Source: Deltaproteobacteria bacterium (GTDB lineage Bacteria > Desulfobacterota > Syntrophobacteria > B119-G9). From it: a stretch of 5,311 nucleotides of DNA. Shown here one piece after another: positions 1-5,275 of this stretch. The notes under the pieces were generated by a model, which had not been told where the DNA came from, did no database searches, and saw only the letters and a program-made list of their open reading frames with translations. The stretch spans positions 1 through 5,311 of the forward strand of contig QMLL01000147.1 in the NCBI GenBank assembly GCA_003646715.1. The letters are read 5' to 3'. Every line of letters starts with the position of its first letter. Position 1 is the stretch's first letter. The position numbers were made by a program, and so were the translations under genes.

Positions 1-449
1 CCCTCTTCCGCAATGATTATATTATGGACATTCTGGGACAGGTTGTCTGTCTCGAGATACAGACATGCCTGTACAGGATAAACGGTTTTGACTCCGGGCA
101 GAGCACGAATAAAATATCCGTAATGAGGTTTCTCGTAAGCCTTTCTTGTGTATTCATCAGCTTTCGGATTAACTCCTTTCCACATGTAATCTTCGAGCCA
201 GTCATGAATCTTAAGGGCCGTCTTAACATCCATAACTTCGAGCCCTTCCTGTTTGGCCTTGCAATGGACAACACTATGGTCTTCCTGTATGTATGTTCCG
301 GAACGCTGTTCTTCTCTGACATTTATTCCTGCCAGTATCATTTGCTGGCGATCTTCTTCCGGTAGCTGTTCGAGATCTTCGATGTATTCGTGTTCGCCGC
401 CTTCGTGTCTAAACTCGTCAACATCTGGTATATTTACATCCTTATACAT
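1..449 (-). CDS. sufB: SufB-type Fe-S cluster scaffold subunit (N-terminal part)
   Basis: This is the first 149 codons of a SufB/SufD-family protein; the 3' end lies outside the window. SufB pairs with the ATPase SufC to build iron-sulfur clusters in the cytoplasm. The N-terminus is acidic (MYKDVNIPDVDEF). It is followed by a HSVVHCKAKQEGLEV segment and, near residues 126-148, the run PVQACLYLET...VHNIIIAEEG, which matches the start of the SufBD beta-helix core. The start is ATG at 449, with GAGGAG eight bases upstream. That site lies inside the end of sufC, and the two genes overlap by 16 bases, so translational coupling is likely. In anaerobes with a minimal SUF system this protein is usually about 310-320 residues; length cannot be checked here. 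SufD is the alternative reading, but being the only SufBD gene directly after sufC favours SufB. Confidence 0.9.
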   Translation of the reverse strand, partial: MYKDVNIPDVDEFRHEGGEHEYIEDLEQLPEEDRQQMILAGINVREEQRSGTYIQEDHSVVHCKAKQEGLEVMDVKTALKIHDWLEDYMWKGVNPKADEYTRKAYEKPHYGYFIRALPGVKTVYPVQACLYLETDNLSQNVHNIIIAEE

Positions 450-1195
450 TTTATACACTCCTCATAACCGTGTTCGGATATTCCTTTGAGTAACTCTCGT
501 GGATTACCACTGCAGGCTATACGACCATTGAACAGAACAGTAGCAAGGTCTGCGTCAACGTAGTCAAGAATGTAACCGGTATGAGTAATAATAAGACCGG
601 ATCGTCTCCTGGCTTCTCTTTCTTCTCGAAGACAGTATTTTTTCCCGTTTCCGTTTATACCTTTCAAAAGGAAATTCAGAACTTTACCGATTAGTTGGAT
701 ATTCTCCAGGTCCACTCCCGATTCTGGTTCGTCAATGAGAAGTAAATCCGGTTGCTGAGCCATTAACTGAAGGATTTCCGATCTCTTGATTTCTCCTCCT
801 GAAAAGCCAACGTTTATGTCCCTGTCGAGAAAATGTTCAAAGTTGACTTTCCTGGCCAGTTCGGGAATTTCTTCATCTTTTTTTGCCCCGCAAATCTTTA
901 GGATGTCTTTTACCTTCACACCATCAATGGCAGGAGGATGCTGGAAGGACATGCCGATTCCCATCTTGGCACGTTCGTGGATGGGCAAGTTAGTTATATC
1001 TTTCCCTTTGAAATATATCTTTCCTTTAACAACATGATAGCCGGAGAATCCCATAATTGTTCTCAGTAAGGACGTCTTACCGGAACCATTGGGGCCAAAT
1101 AGTATGTAGGTTTTACCTTGCGGTACCTTGAGATCGATATGCTCCAGAATAATTTTACCTTCAACTTCAACTTTCAAGTCGACAATTTCTAGCAT
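434..1195 (-). CDS. sufC: SufC, Fe-S cluster assembly ABC-type ATPase
   Basis: A 253-residue cytoplasmic ABC ATPase that powers the SufB scaffold. The full nucleotide-binding set is visible: Walker A GPNGSGKTS at 34-42, Q-loop Gln85 in SFQHPP, signature FSGGE at 131-135, Walker B LLLIDEPESGVD at 151-162 and H-loop His205 in IITHTG. SufC-typical features are the signature followed by IKRSEILQ and the phrase ESGVDLENI. There is no membrane segment, as expected for SufC. A basic, charged stretch (about 184-199, KKYCLREEREARRRS) sits between Walker B and the H-loop. ATG at 1195 is preceded by GAGGT about eight bases upstream. It lies 29 bases after the rubredoxin-like gene and overlaps sufB, so it is part of the same operon. 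The gene is intact, unlike the genes upstream of it. Confidence 0.95.
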   Translation of the reverse strand: MLEIVDLKVEVEGKIILEHIDLKVPQGKTYILFGPNGSGKTSLLRTIMGFSGYHVVKGKIYFKGKDITNLPIHERAKMGIGMSFQHPPAIDGVKVKDILKICGAKKDEEIPELARKVNFEHFLDRDINVGFSGGEIKRSEILQLMAQQPDLLLIDEPESGVDLENIQLIGKVLNFLLKGINGNGKKYCLREEREARRRSGLIITHTGYILDYVDADLATVLFNGRIACSGNPRELLKGISEHGYEECIKCIRM

Positions 1196-1224
1196 GATTT
1201 TTTACCTCTACCTCGATAAATCTG

Positions 1225-1380
1225 CTAACTCAACCTTGGGTCACTACCTGTATCCCCGCACTCCGGGATATAGCAGGTAACATTTAAAAATTCACACTTC
1301 TCGTTACATGAAGGGCATTGCTCTGGAGGAGCTTCAGCCTCGACAGTATAACCGCATTTTGAACATTTCCACGTATTCAT
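1225..1380 (-). CDS. Rubredoxin-like mini-protein with extra cysteines
   Basis: A 51-residue protein with the two metal-binding knuckles of the rubredoxin-like fold, C6-S-K-C9-G-Y and C22-P-S-C25, so it probably binds one iron (or zinc) through four cysteines. The knuckle spacing is short, as in the C-terminal domain of rubrerythrin. Three further cysteines (29, 36, 41) lie in a tail ending CGDTGSDPRLS, which ordinary rubredoxins lack. The start is ATG at 1380 because AAGGAGG lies seven bases upstream; a longer reading from 1425 would add a glutamine-rich extension overlapping the preceding gene and is rejected. It follows the rubrerythrin-like remnant by 34 bases and precedes sufC by 29 bases. 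A role in electron transfer to peroxide-reducing enzymes, or in iron handling for the Suf proteins, is inferred from context only. Confidence 0.8.
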   Translation of the reverse strand: MNTWKCSKCGYTVEAEAPPEQCPSCNEKCEFLNVTCYIPECGDTGSDPRLS

Positions 1381-1387
1381 TGTTTGT

Positions 1388-1394
1388 CCTCCTT
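1388..1394 (-). promoter_or_regulatory. Shine-Dalgarno site deciding the rubredoxin-like start
   Basis: AAGGAGG on the minus strand, seven bases before the ATG at 1380. It is a near-perfect anti-16S match and settles the start in favour of the 51-residue form. Confidence 0.85.
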
Positions 1395-1414
1395 CTTGTT
1401 GATTATCGCTATTT

Positions 1415-1738
1415 TTATGCACCATCCAATCCGGCCCGGCCCTTTTCCATTAGCCATCCTTCCGGATCGGTGTAGTAATATTTGAGGTTTTCCAGAATTT
1501 TACGGTGTTCTCTTTCTTCTTCCACCAGGTGTTCGACAAATTTACACTCCAGGGGTTTTTCTGCTCTTTTGAGATGATCCTCGTAATATTTGATGGCTGC
1601 AGACTCGAATTCAATACCCATGTCTAAGGCTTCCAGTTCAGAAGATCCAGCTTCTATTTTAGAAGCATGTTTTTTTGCCAGTTCCCGGAAAATGCTCTTC
1701 ACATCTTTCTGTGGTTCCGGGATTTCCGCATTGCATGC
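1415..1738 (-). pseudogene. Rubrerythrin-like ferritin-fold protein, N-terminal third missing
   Basis: An open frame carrying the C-terminal two thirds of a rubrerythrin-type (ferritin-like) diiron protein. Homology seems to begin near NAEIPEPQKDVKSIF at about 1732 and runs to the terminal GLDGA at 1418. Counting from the GTG at 1702 (95 residues), helix 3 with its metal-ligand glutamates (E31/E33 in MGIEFESAAIKYY) and helix 4 with the EEREH motif (62-66) are present. The first helix pair is missing. Members of this family are usually about 160-170 residues. The frame is closed upstream by a TGA inside the ferritin remnant, and the only possible start, GTG at 1702, has no clear ribosome site. 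A half ferritin fold keeps only half the diiron ligands, so I call it a broken gene. A short protein that dimerises to rebuild the four-helix bundle is the alternative. Confidence 0.75.
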
Positions 1739-1815
1739 AGAAGCTCTTCCTCAGCCTGTACCTTCATCCACTGGGCGAAACCTTTCAGACTTATAGATTC
1801 AAAATAAGCAGACAT
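1699..1815 (-). pseudogene. Ferritin internal fragment (end of helix A loop and helix B)
   Basis: A 38-codon frame from ATG at 1815 to TGA at 1699. The first 29 residues, MSAYFESISLKGFAQWM then KVQAEEELLHAM, match the bacterial non-haem ferritin region that corresponds to roughly residues 27-54 of FtnA, including the ferroxidase-site E-x-x-H of helix B. After HAM the homology stops; nine unrelated codons follow because the frame enters the rubrerythrin-like remnant. Helices A, C, D and E, over 80 percent of a roughly 170-residue ferritin, are absent, so no iron storage is possible. A good GGAGGG sits seven bases upstream of the ATG, so a short peptide could still be made. Confidence 0.75.
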
Positions 1816-1978
1816 ATCTACGCCCTCCATAACCCGTGGAAAAAGACGAGGATTTGACTGTATTTAGTGAGGCGTCCACCACTTCAAAGTCAGGGGCAGC
1901 ATCTCCTACCTTAACCTCATTACCAACAAGTGTGACCGGATTGCCACCCATGGTCACTATTCCGGTTCTTTCATTCAT
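1799..1978 (-). pseudogene. tpx: Thiol peroxidase, 5' remnant
   Basis: ATG at 1978, with AAAGGA six bases upstream, opens a 59-codon frame. The first 46 codons are clearly the N-terminus of atypical 2-Cys peroxiredoxin Tpx: NPVTLVGNEVKVGDAAPDF, then EVVDASLNTVKSSSF. Tpx reduces peroxides through a peroxidatic cysteine near residue 60 of a roughly 165-170-residue protein. Homology stops at Phe46 (base 1841), before that cysteine, and 13 unrelated codons lead to TGA at 1799. No catalytic residue remains. The frame runs into a 25-base linker (1840-1816) and then the ferritin fragment. The start and ribosome site are intact, which points to recent loss of the 3' part. Confidence 0.85.
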
Positions 1979-1997
1979 TTTATGTCCTTTAACCTCT

Positions 1998-2179
1998 CTA
2001 ATCTTCTATGTGAAATCTGGCTCTGTCACTGGTACCCGGGATGTACTCGCCCACAGCAACGAGCTTTTTGTTAAATTTTGCACAATCCACAACTACTCTC
2101 CACAGTCTTTCCAGACTTTTTGCTTCTTCATCATTGTCAGGGATCAATTCAACCAGATCTTTTCTATCTCAATTTTCAT
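1998..2179 (-). pseudogene. Small conserved-looking protein gene with a one-base frameshift
   Basis: ATG at 2179 is preceded by a strong purine-rich ribosome site (GGGAGGAGGAG), but the frame meets TGA after 11 codons. Adding one A to the AAAA run at 2163-2160 restores a 60-residue protein: MKIEIEK, then DLVELIPDNDEEAKSLERLW, then a hydrophobic core VVVDCAKFNKKLVAVGEYIP, ending RARFHIED at the TAG at 1998. The restored frame fills the space to the tpx start exactly and looks protein-like throughout, so I read it as one gene with a frameshift. I do not recognise a function; similar short proteins seem to occur beside oxidative-stress genes in anaerobes, but that is memory, not a search. It is the first gene of the operon. 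A sequencing error in the homopolymer is a real alternative. Confidence 0.65.
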
Positions 2180-2561
2180 GTGCTCCTCCTCCCTAATTTT
2201 TCTCTCTGTTGGTCAATAATATGGAACTCCAAATACTACAATGAGATGTATCTTTATCCCTCCCCTCTGTCTGGAATTTAATAGGCAAAACTTTCTTGGT
2301 GGTAAGGCCTGATCCTAAAATAAGCTCTAAACCCAGAGTTTGTTGATGTGAGTATTGGATATATACATTTTATGCAATATTTCACTATTATTGGTTTTTA
2401 ATATAACTGTCTAACCACAAAGGGTCAAGAACACACCGTGAAATTCTATATTAATTTGATAGGCAAACTGGCTAACCGGTAGATTTTAAAATGTTTTCTA
2501 GTGCCTCCAGCTATCATCCCGATAATTGGGACAACAAGAGATAAAACTCAGGAGAAAAAAT
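2180..2561. other. AT-rich intergenic region, no convincing gene
   Basis: The upstream region of the damaged operon. I find no protein-like frame on either strand. The minus-strand promoter for the 2179 gene must lie here, but no -35/-10 pair stands out; a TATTAT hexamer near 2216-2221 is the best -10-like sequence and lacks a good -35. Two short near-repeats occur: AACTGTCTAACC (2405-2416) with AACTGGCTAACC (2466-2477), and ATAGGCAAAACT (2281-2292) with ATAGGCAAACT near 2459-2469. They could be binding sites or chance. Confidence 0.5.
2456..2485 (+). promoter_or_regulatory. Possible weak sigma-70-type promoter
   Basis: TTGATA at 2456-2461 and TAGATT at 2480-2485, 18 bases apart, point toward the small plus-strand ORF. 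Agreement with consensus is moderate and the region is AT-rich, so chance is quite possible. Confidence 0.25.
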
Positions 2562-2684
2562 ATGACCACAGCCAATAACGCTGGATTCCTGCCTGTGCAG
2601 GAATCCAAAGTAGAAACTCAGCGGATACACCTGAGCTCAATGGTTGCAATGGATGTTTCATGCTATTCAATGAGTCGCCAGTGA
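2562..2684 (+). CDS. Doubtful 40-residue ORF
   Basis: ATG at 2562 follows CAGGAG with seven bases between, a good ribosome site, and the frame runs 40 codons to TGA at 2682. The product starts MTTANNAGFLPVQESKVETQ and ends SCYSMSRQ. It resembles nothing I know and has no clear hydrophobic or charged pattern. It contains the 11-bp palindrome and overlaps the 3' end of the convergent Ntn hydrolase gene by 22 bases, so part of it is shadow sequence. I list it only because of the ribosome site. Confidence 0.2.
   Translation: MTTANNAGFLPVQESKVETQRIHLSSMVAMDVSCYSMSRQ
2582..2607. repeat. Perfect 11-bp palindrome with 4-base loop
   Basis: The arms TGGATTCCTGC (2582-2592) and GCAGGAATCCA (2597-2607) are exact reverse complements around CTGT. 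Palindromes with this ATTCCTGC core are common as short dispersed repeats in bacterial genomes, so a REP-like unit is likely. No T-run follows directly on either strand, so it is a poor intrinsic terminator, though it lies where the Ntn hydrolase transcript should end and could protect its 3' end. Confidence 0.6.
2608..2635 (-). terminator. Weak candidate terminator after the Ntn hydrolase
   Basis: Read on the minus strand, a 5-bp stem CTCAG/CTGAG with a 9-base loop (2635-2617) is followed by TTTCTACTTT. It is the only hairpin with T-rich sequence after it downstream of the 2663 stop. The stem is short, so support is low. Confidence 0.25.
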
Positions 2685-3292
2685 ATACCTTTTTCAGTGA
2701 GTATTGCAAAATGTAGAGGAAGAGCTACATCATCTAATTTTTCTACAAGTTGTTTGAGATAAGCTTCGCATGTCTTTTCCACTTCGGTGATTTGTGTATT
2801 GGCGGGTAGCCGGTTTAAGCGATATTCCAGTGCCAGTTTTCTCGGTATTACAACAAAATGGGATGTTTTTATGAAATTGAGAGGCGTATCCAGGGAGTCG
2901 CTGGCAATGGTGCAAAATTTAAACTTTGGACCATCTGAACTAGGCAGATAACCGGCTATGACAAAGTAAAGTTTAGATACGTCAGGGGATGCTGGAGTAA
3001 AATTGCTTTCCTGTTGGAACCTGTGAAGTTCTGATCGGAAAAAAGGAAGTGCAACGTGGGAAATATCTTCATAGTGCCAGAGGCCTTTACTCCGGACGTA
3101 GTTTTGGAAAGCGCTGCATATGGCAATTCCGTAACCAACACCTGCCGTAGCAATGATAATGTTGGGTGAAATCTCAAAAAGTTTTTGAACTTCCAGGGTG
3201 GTGGAAACATGATTTTCATCGAAGGTCACTGCCGCACTATCAGTGCATAGTAGGATGCCTTCCAGGGCTTTATATACAATTAGCTGGGTCAA
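2663..3292 (-). CDS. Proteasome-beta-like Ntn hydrolase (threonine peptidase)
   Basis: A 209-residue protein with the hallmarks of the proteasome/HslV fold. If Met1 is removed, Thr2 becomes the N-terminal nucleophile. Asp18 (in GILLCTDSAA) then sits exactly 16 residues later, the T1/D17 spacing of proteasome beta subunits. Lys37 in VQKLFEI fits the catalytic Lys33 after a slightly longer loop. Next comes the fold-typical IIIATAGVGYG (45-55), like the AG-G strand of HslV. Later come YFVIAGYLPSSDGPKFKF and a final strand pair LHFAILTEKGIHWRL, as at the end of beta subunits. No propeptide is present: the start must be the TTG at 3292, because an in-frame TAA lies eight codons upstream with no other start between. 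It begins 1 nt after the GTPase stop, so the two are co-transcribed and probably coupled. No partner ATPase (HslU, Mpa) is in view. It is neither clearly HslV nor Anbu; a divergent family is likely. The substrate is unknown. Confidence 0.75.
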   Translation of the reverse strand: MTQLIVYKALEGILLCTDSAAVTFDENHVSTTLEVQKLFEISPNIIIATAGVGYGIAICSAFQNYVRSKGLWHYEDISHVALPFFRSELHRFQQESNFTPASPDVSKLYFVIAGYLPSSDGPKFKFCTIASDSLDTPLNFIKTSHFVVIPRKLALEYRLNRLPANTQITEVEKTCEAYLKQLVEKLDDVALPLHFAILTEKGIHWRLIE

Positions 3293-3293
3293 T

Positions 3294-5069
3294 TTAGTTT
3301 TCCATGGAGCTTTTTATTCTATTGAGATCGTTTTTCAGCTCCTCAATACCTCTTAATTCTTGCTCAAGTTCTTTCTTTAACCTTTCTACTTCTGCTGAGC
3401 TGGCTTTTTTCATTTCCACGGCTTTCTCCAGGGCTTCCTTTATGCTATCTGCCGTGGCATCGATTTTCATGTTCAGGTTCCACCTAAAGTTGAGGAAGCT
3501 TTCTCTAATGCGTCTCATAAAGTCTGCCCGTACGCGACCGCAATTAGCATCTATCCTGTCGGGCAGTTTTTTGATTATTTTTTTCAATACCTTGGTTTGC
3601 GAATATCCCCTGGGCAAAACTGCCCTTGAAAAAAAATCCAGTGCTCCTTCAAGGTCAAAAAACTTCGGAGGATCTCCCAGCAAGTAATAAAAACGCCTCT
3701 CAGCGCTAATTGCTTCGTCCGTTTCAACTCTTTCGAGTTGAATATCGAACAGTTTTGCCGATGCCTCCATTAAGCTCTCTATGATTTTATTTGTCCGGTC
3801 GGAGAATCTTCTCGATATCCTGGAATATTCTTCATTCAATCGCTCTTCCTGTTCCGATACCCAGCGGTCAAAGGTATCAACGATACCTCGTTGTAACTTT
3901 TCTTCCATTACTTTGACATATTCAGTGGCGCTAAGATCTTTTTTCTCTTCTCCCGTCTGCTTGAGCTCTTCCAAAAGCTTCGGAAGGTGTTTCTGCTGCA
4001 TCCTTTCGATTTCACGATCGAGCTGATCCATCAGGCGCTTTATTTCAGCTTCGAAAAGATAGCTGTTGTCATGTTTTTCCTGCTGGATGTTTTCAAGTTG
4101 TTCCTCGAAGAGTTTAATTTTTTCTTCCAGATCTTTGAGGGGCGTGGCAATAGCTTTGAGTTTTAACTTTACGGCAAATTCTTCATCGGTCAAAAGCTTG
4201 CGAGCACTCTGAATTACCGAATTAAGAAACACCTGCGCTTTTTCCTTCATCAGGAAACTGCTCAGAGTTTTATCAAATTCTGGCAAACAACTTTCTCGCA
4301 GTTTTTGCTCATCACCGGTTACCTTTCCTTCAAGTGCCCACTTTGCGGATAGTGGAAATATCTTGATTTCATCTTTTCCAAGGGCTTCTTCTAGAACTTT
4401 CTTGGAAAAGAGCATTGATTCCTGTCTCTCTTCTTCGTCCATGTAGTCGATCTTATTCTGTATGAAAAAGATCTTGTGCACGTACTGTTTTACGTCTTTC
4501 AGGAAGTCAAGCTCTGATTGGCTGATGGGAGGATCAACGGCGAGAAGGAACAGTGCTGCGTCCACTTTTGGGAGGAAATTGTACGTCATTTCCGTATTAT
4601 TTTCGAATATAGAACCCACTCCGGGAGTATCGATGATGTGTACCCCTTCTTTTAGGTAATCTGATGGATATTCTATTATTACCTGTGCTACCTCTTTCTC
4701 ATTACCCGGATTGCCTTTTTCTGTAACATAGTCAACTAATTCGTCCCGCGAAATTACGGTGCGGTTCCCATTTTCAAATACAACGGAAATTTTTTCACTT
4801 TCACCGTATTTGAGAAGAGTAATTATAGATGTTAATGGTACTACGGAAGTTGGCAAAAGCTTTTCCCCTAGAAGGCTGTTAATAAATGTACTTTTACCTC
4901 TTTTAAATTGCCCCAGAACCACTAGATAAAAAGCGTTTTCAATTACTTTCTGTTTAAGGTGTTTCAGATTTTCCTGTATTTTTTCTTCTTCCCTGGCAAT
5001 GGCCCGTTCATTCATTCGGTCTATTACAGCAAGAAGATCTTCGCGCACTTGCTTGTACTCGTTGAGCAT
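3294..5069 (-). CDS. Dynamin-like large GTPase
   Basis: A 591-residue protein of the bacterial dynamin-like family, which uses GTP to assemble on or remodel membranes. The N-terminal helix (1-45) leads into a G domain: G1 GQFKRGKST (53-61), G2 Thr80 in VVPLTS, G3 DTPG (147-150), G4 NKID (205-208) and G5 SAK (241-243). From about 290 to the end it is almost all charged helix with long coiled coils (about 340-470 and 540-591), the stalk expected of the family. PPKFFDLEGALDFFSRAVLP in the C-terminal third is the most hydrophobic part and the best candidate for the membrane-contacting paddle; there is no true transmembrane helix. The start is ATG at 5069 with GAGGGGG seven bases upstream (5083-5077). 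An extension to 5165 is open but would translate the terminator hairpin. It is the first gene of the unit led by the fluoride riboswitch and is followed after 1 nt by the Ntn hydrolase. Relatives act in membrane repair, cytokinesis or phage defence; which applies is unknown. Confidence 0.88.
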   Translation of the reverse strand: MLNEYKQVREDLLAVIDRMNERAIAREEEKIQENLKHLKQKVIENAFYLVVLGQFKRGKSTFINSLLGEKLLPTSVVPLTSIITLLKYGESEKISVVFENGNRTVISRDELVDYVTEKGNPGNEKEVAQVIIEYPSDYLKEGVHIIDTPGVGSIFENNTEMTYNFLPKVDAALFLLAVDPPISQSELDFLKDVKQYVHKIFFIQNKIDYMDEEERQESMLFSKKVLEEALGKDEIKIFPLSAKWALEGKVTGDEQKLRESCLPEFDKTLSSFLMKEKAQVFLNSVIQSARKLLTDEEFAVKLKLKAIATPLKDLEEKIKLFEEQLENIQQEKHDNSYLFEAEIKRLMDQLDREIERMQQKHLPKLLEELKQTGEEKKDLSATEYVKVMEEKLQRGIVDTFDRWVSEQEERLNEEYSRISRRFSDRTNKIIESLMEASAKLFDIQLERVETDEAISAERRFYYLLGDPPKFFDLEGALDFFSRAVLPRGYSQTKVLKKIIKKLPDRIDANCGRVRADFMRRIRESFLNFRWNLNMKIDATADSIKEALEKAVEMKKASSAEVERLKKELEQELRGIEELKNDLNRIKSSMEN

Positions 5070-5093
5070 TGCTTTTCCCCCTCTCAAATTAAA

Positions 5094-5126
5094 AAGCCTC
5101 GCACGGGTTTTTCCGGTGCGAGGCTT
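5094..5126 (-). terminator. Intrinsic terminator / attenuator in the leader
   Basis: On the minus strand an 11-bp perfect stem AAGCCTCGCAC / GTGCGAGGCTT encloses an 11-base loop and is followed directly by TTTTTAATTT (the T-run overlaps the last stem bases). This is a textbook rho-independent terminator. It lies only 24 nt before the GTPase start, too close for another promoter, so transcripts of the GTPase must pass it. That makes a regulated attenuator the natural reading. Confidence 0.85.
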
Positions 5127-5208
5127 CTTGATTTTTCTTACCACGTGCCCCACCCGGTTGCCCAAGTGGGGTAGGAATCAGGTGTCTTTCGACTCCCACC
5201 CGCATCAA
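5127..5208 (-). promoter_or_regulatory. Riboswitch expression platform with alternating helices
   Basis: Between aptamer and terminator lie segments that can pair in two incompatible ways. GGTGGGAGTC (5200-5191) can pair with the aptamer tail GACTTCTACC (5218-5209) over 10 bp; alternatively GGGTGGGA (5201-5194) can pair with TCCTACCC (5176-5169) over 8 bp. CCCCACTTGG (5171-5162) forms a 10-bp hairpin with CCGGGTGGGG (5157-5148), capped by a GCAA tetraloop. GTGGGGC (5153-5147) can instead pair with GCCTCGC (5124-5118) in the terminator's first arm over 7 bp. A GTC-GAAA-GAC mini-hairpin lies at 5193-5184. Two G·U pairs or fewer occur in each helix. The pairings are seen; the switching is inferred. 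Confidence 0.6.
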
Positions 5209-5265
5209 GGTAGAAGTCATCAGCCCGAATGAGTCGGACGGTTTAAGGGAGACTTCATTCCCTCC
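5209..5265 (-). ncRNA. Fluoride riboswitch aptamer (crcB motif)
   Basis: The minus-strand sequence fits the fluoride-sensing crcB RNA. Stem 1 is GGGA/TCCC (5262-5259 with 5250-5247), extendable by two more pairs. Its loop AATGAAGTC supplies GAAGTC (5256-5251), which pairs with the tail GACTTC (5218-5213) to form the family's defining pseudoknot. The joiner TTAAACCG follows, then stem 2 TCCGA/TCGGG with a 5-base loop, then the hallmark 3' segment GGGCTGATGACTTCTACC (5226-5209). In this family, bound fluoride, held through metal ions, usually turns expression on. A strong promoter places the transcript start a few bases upstream. The genes normally controlled are fluoride exporters or fluoride-sensitive enzymes; here the first gene downstream is a dynamin-like GTPase. 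Confidence 0.88.
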
Positions 5266-5275
5266 TTTTCTAGGT

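Noticed and set aside
1225..1425. 66-residue form of the rubredoxin-like protein.
   Set aside because: The first 15 residues overlap the upstream gene and the internal ATG at 1380 has a near-perfect ribosome site.
2213..2240. TGGA-GT-TCCA short dyad near a TATTAT as a PerR- or SufR-type operator.
   Set aside because: Four-base arms are too short and do not match the known box of either regulator.
1590..2281. Plus-strand frames across the remnant region.
   Set aside because: They are antisense shadows of tpx, ferritin and rubrerythrin-like homology, which is clear on the minus strand.
2510..2540. TCCCGA/TTGGGA hairpin with a 3-base loop.
   Set aside because: Six pairs including a wobble, no T-run and no partner feature; expected by chance.
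3294..5165. Longer GTPase reading with 32 more residues, starting at 5165.
   Set aside because: The extension would translate the terminator hairpin and part of the leader, is very basic, and has no ribosome site. ATG at 5069 has a strong one.
5180..5225. Hammerhead ribozyme: CTGATGA followed by a possible stem and GAAA.
   Set aside because: CTGATG is a conserved part of the fluoride aptamer, the stem next to the core lacks the usual G-C closing pair, and no matching stem III with a cleavage triplet follows.
5220..5258. 12-codon leader peptide (ATG at 5258, MKSPLNRPTHSG).
   Set aside because: The purine-rich GGAGGGA is only about two bases from the ATG, too close to serve as a ribosome site, and the bases are explained by aptamer stem 1.
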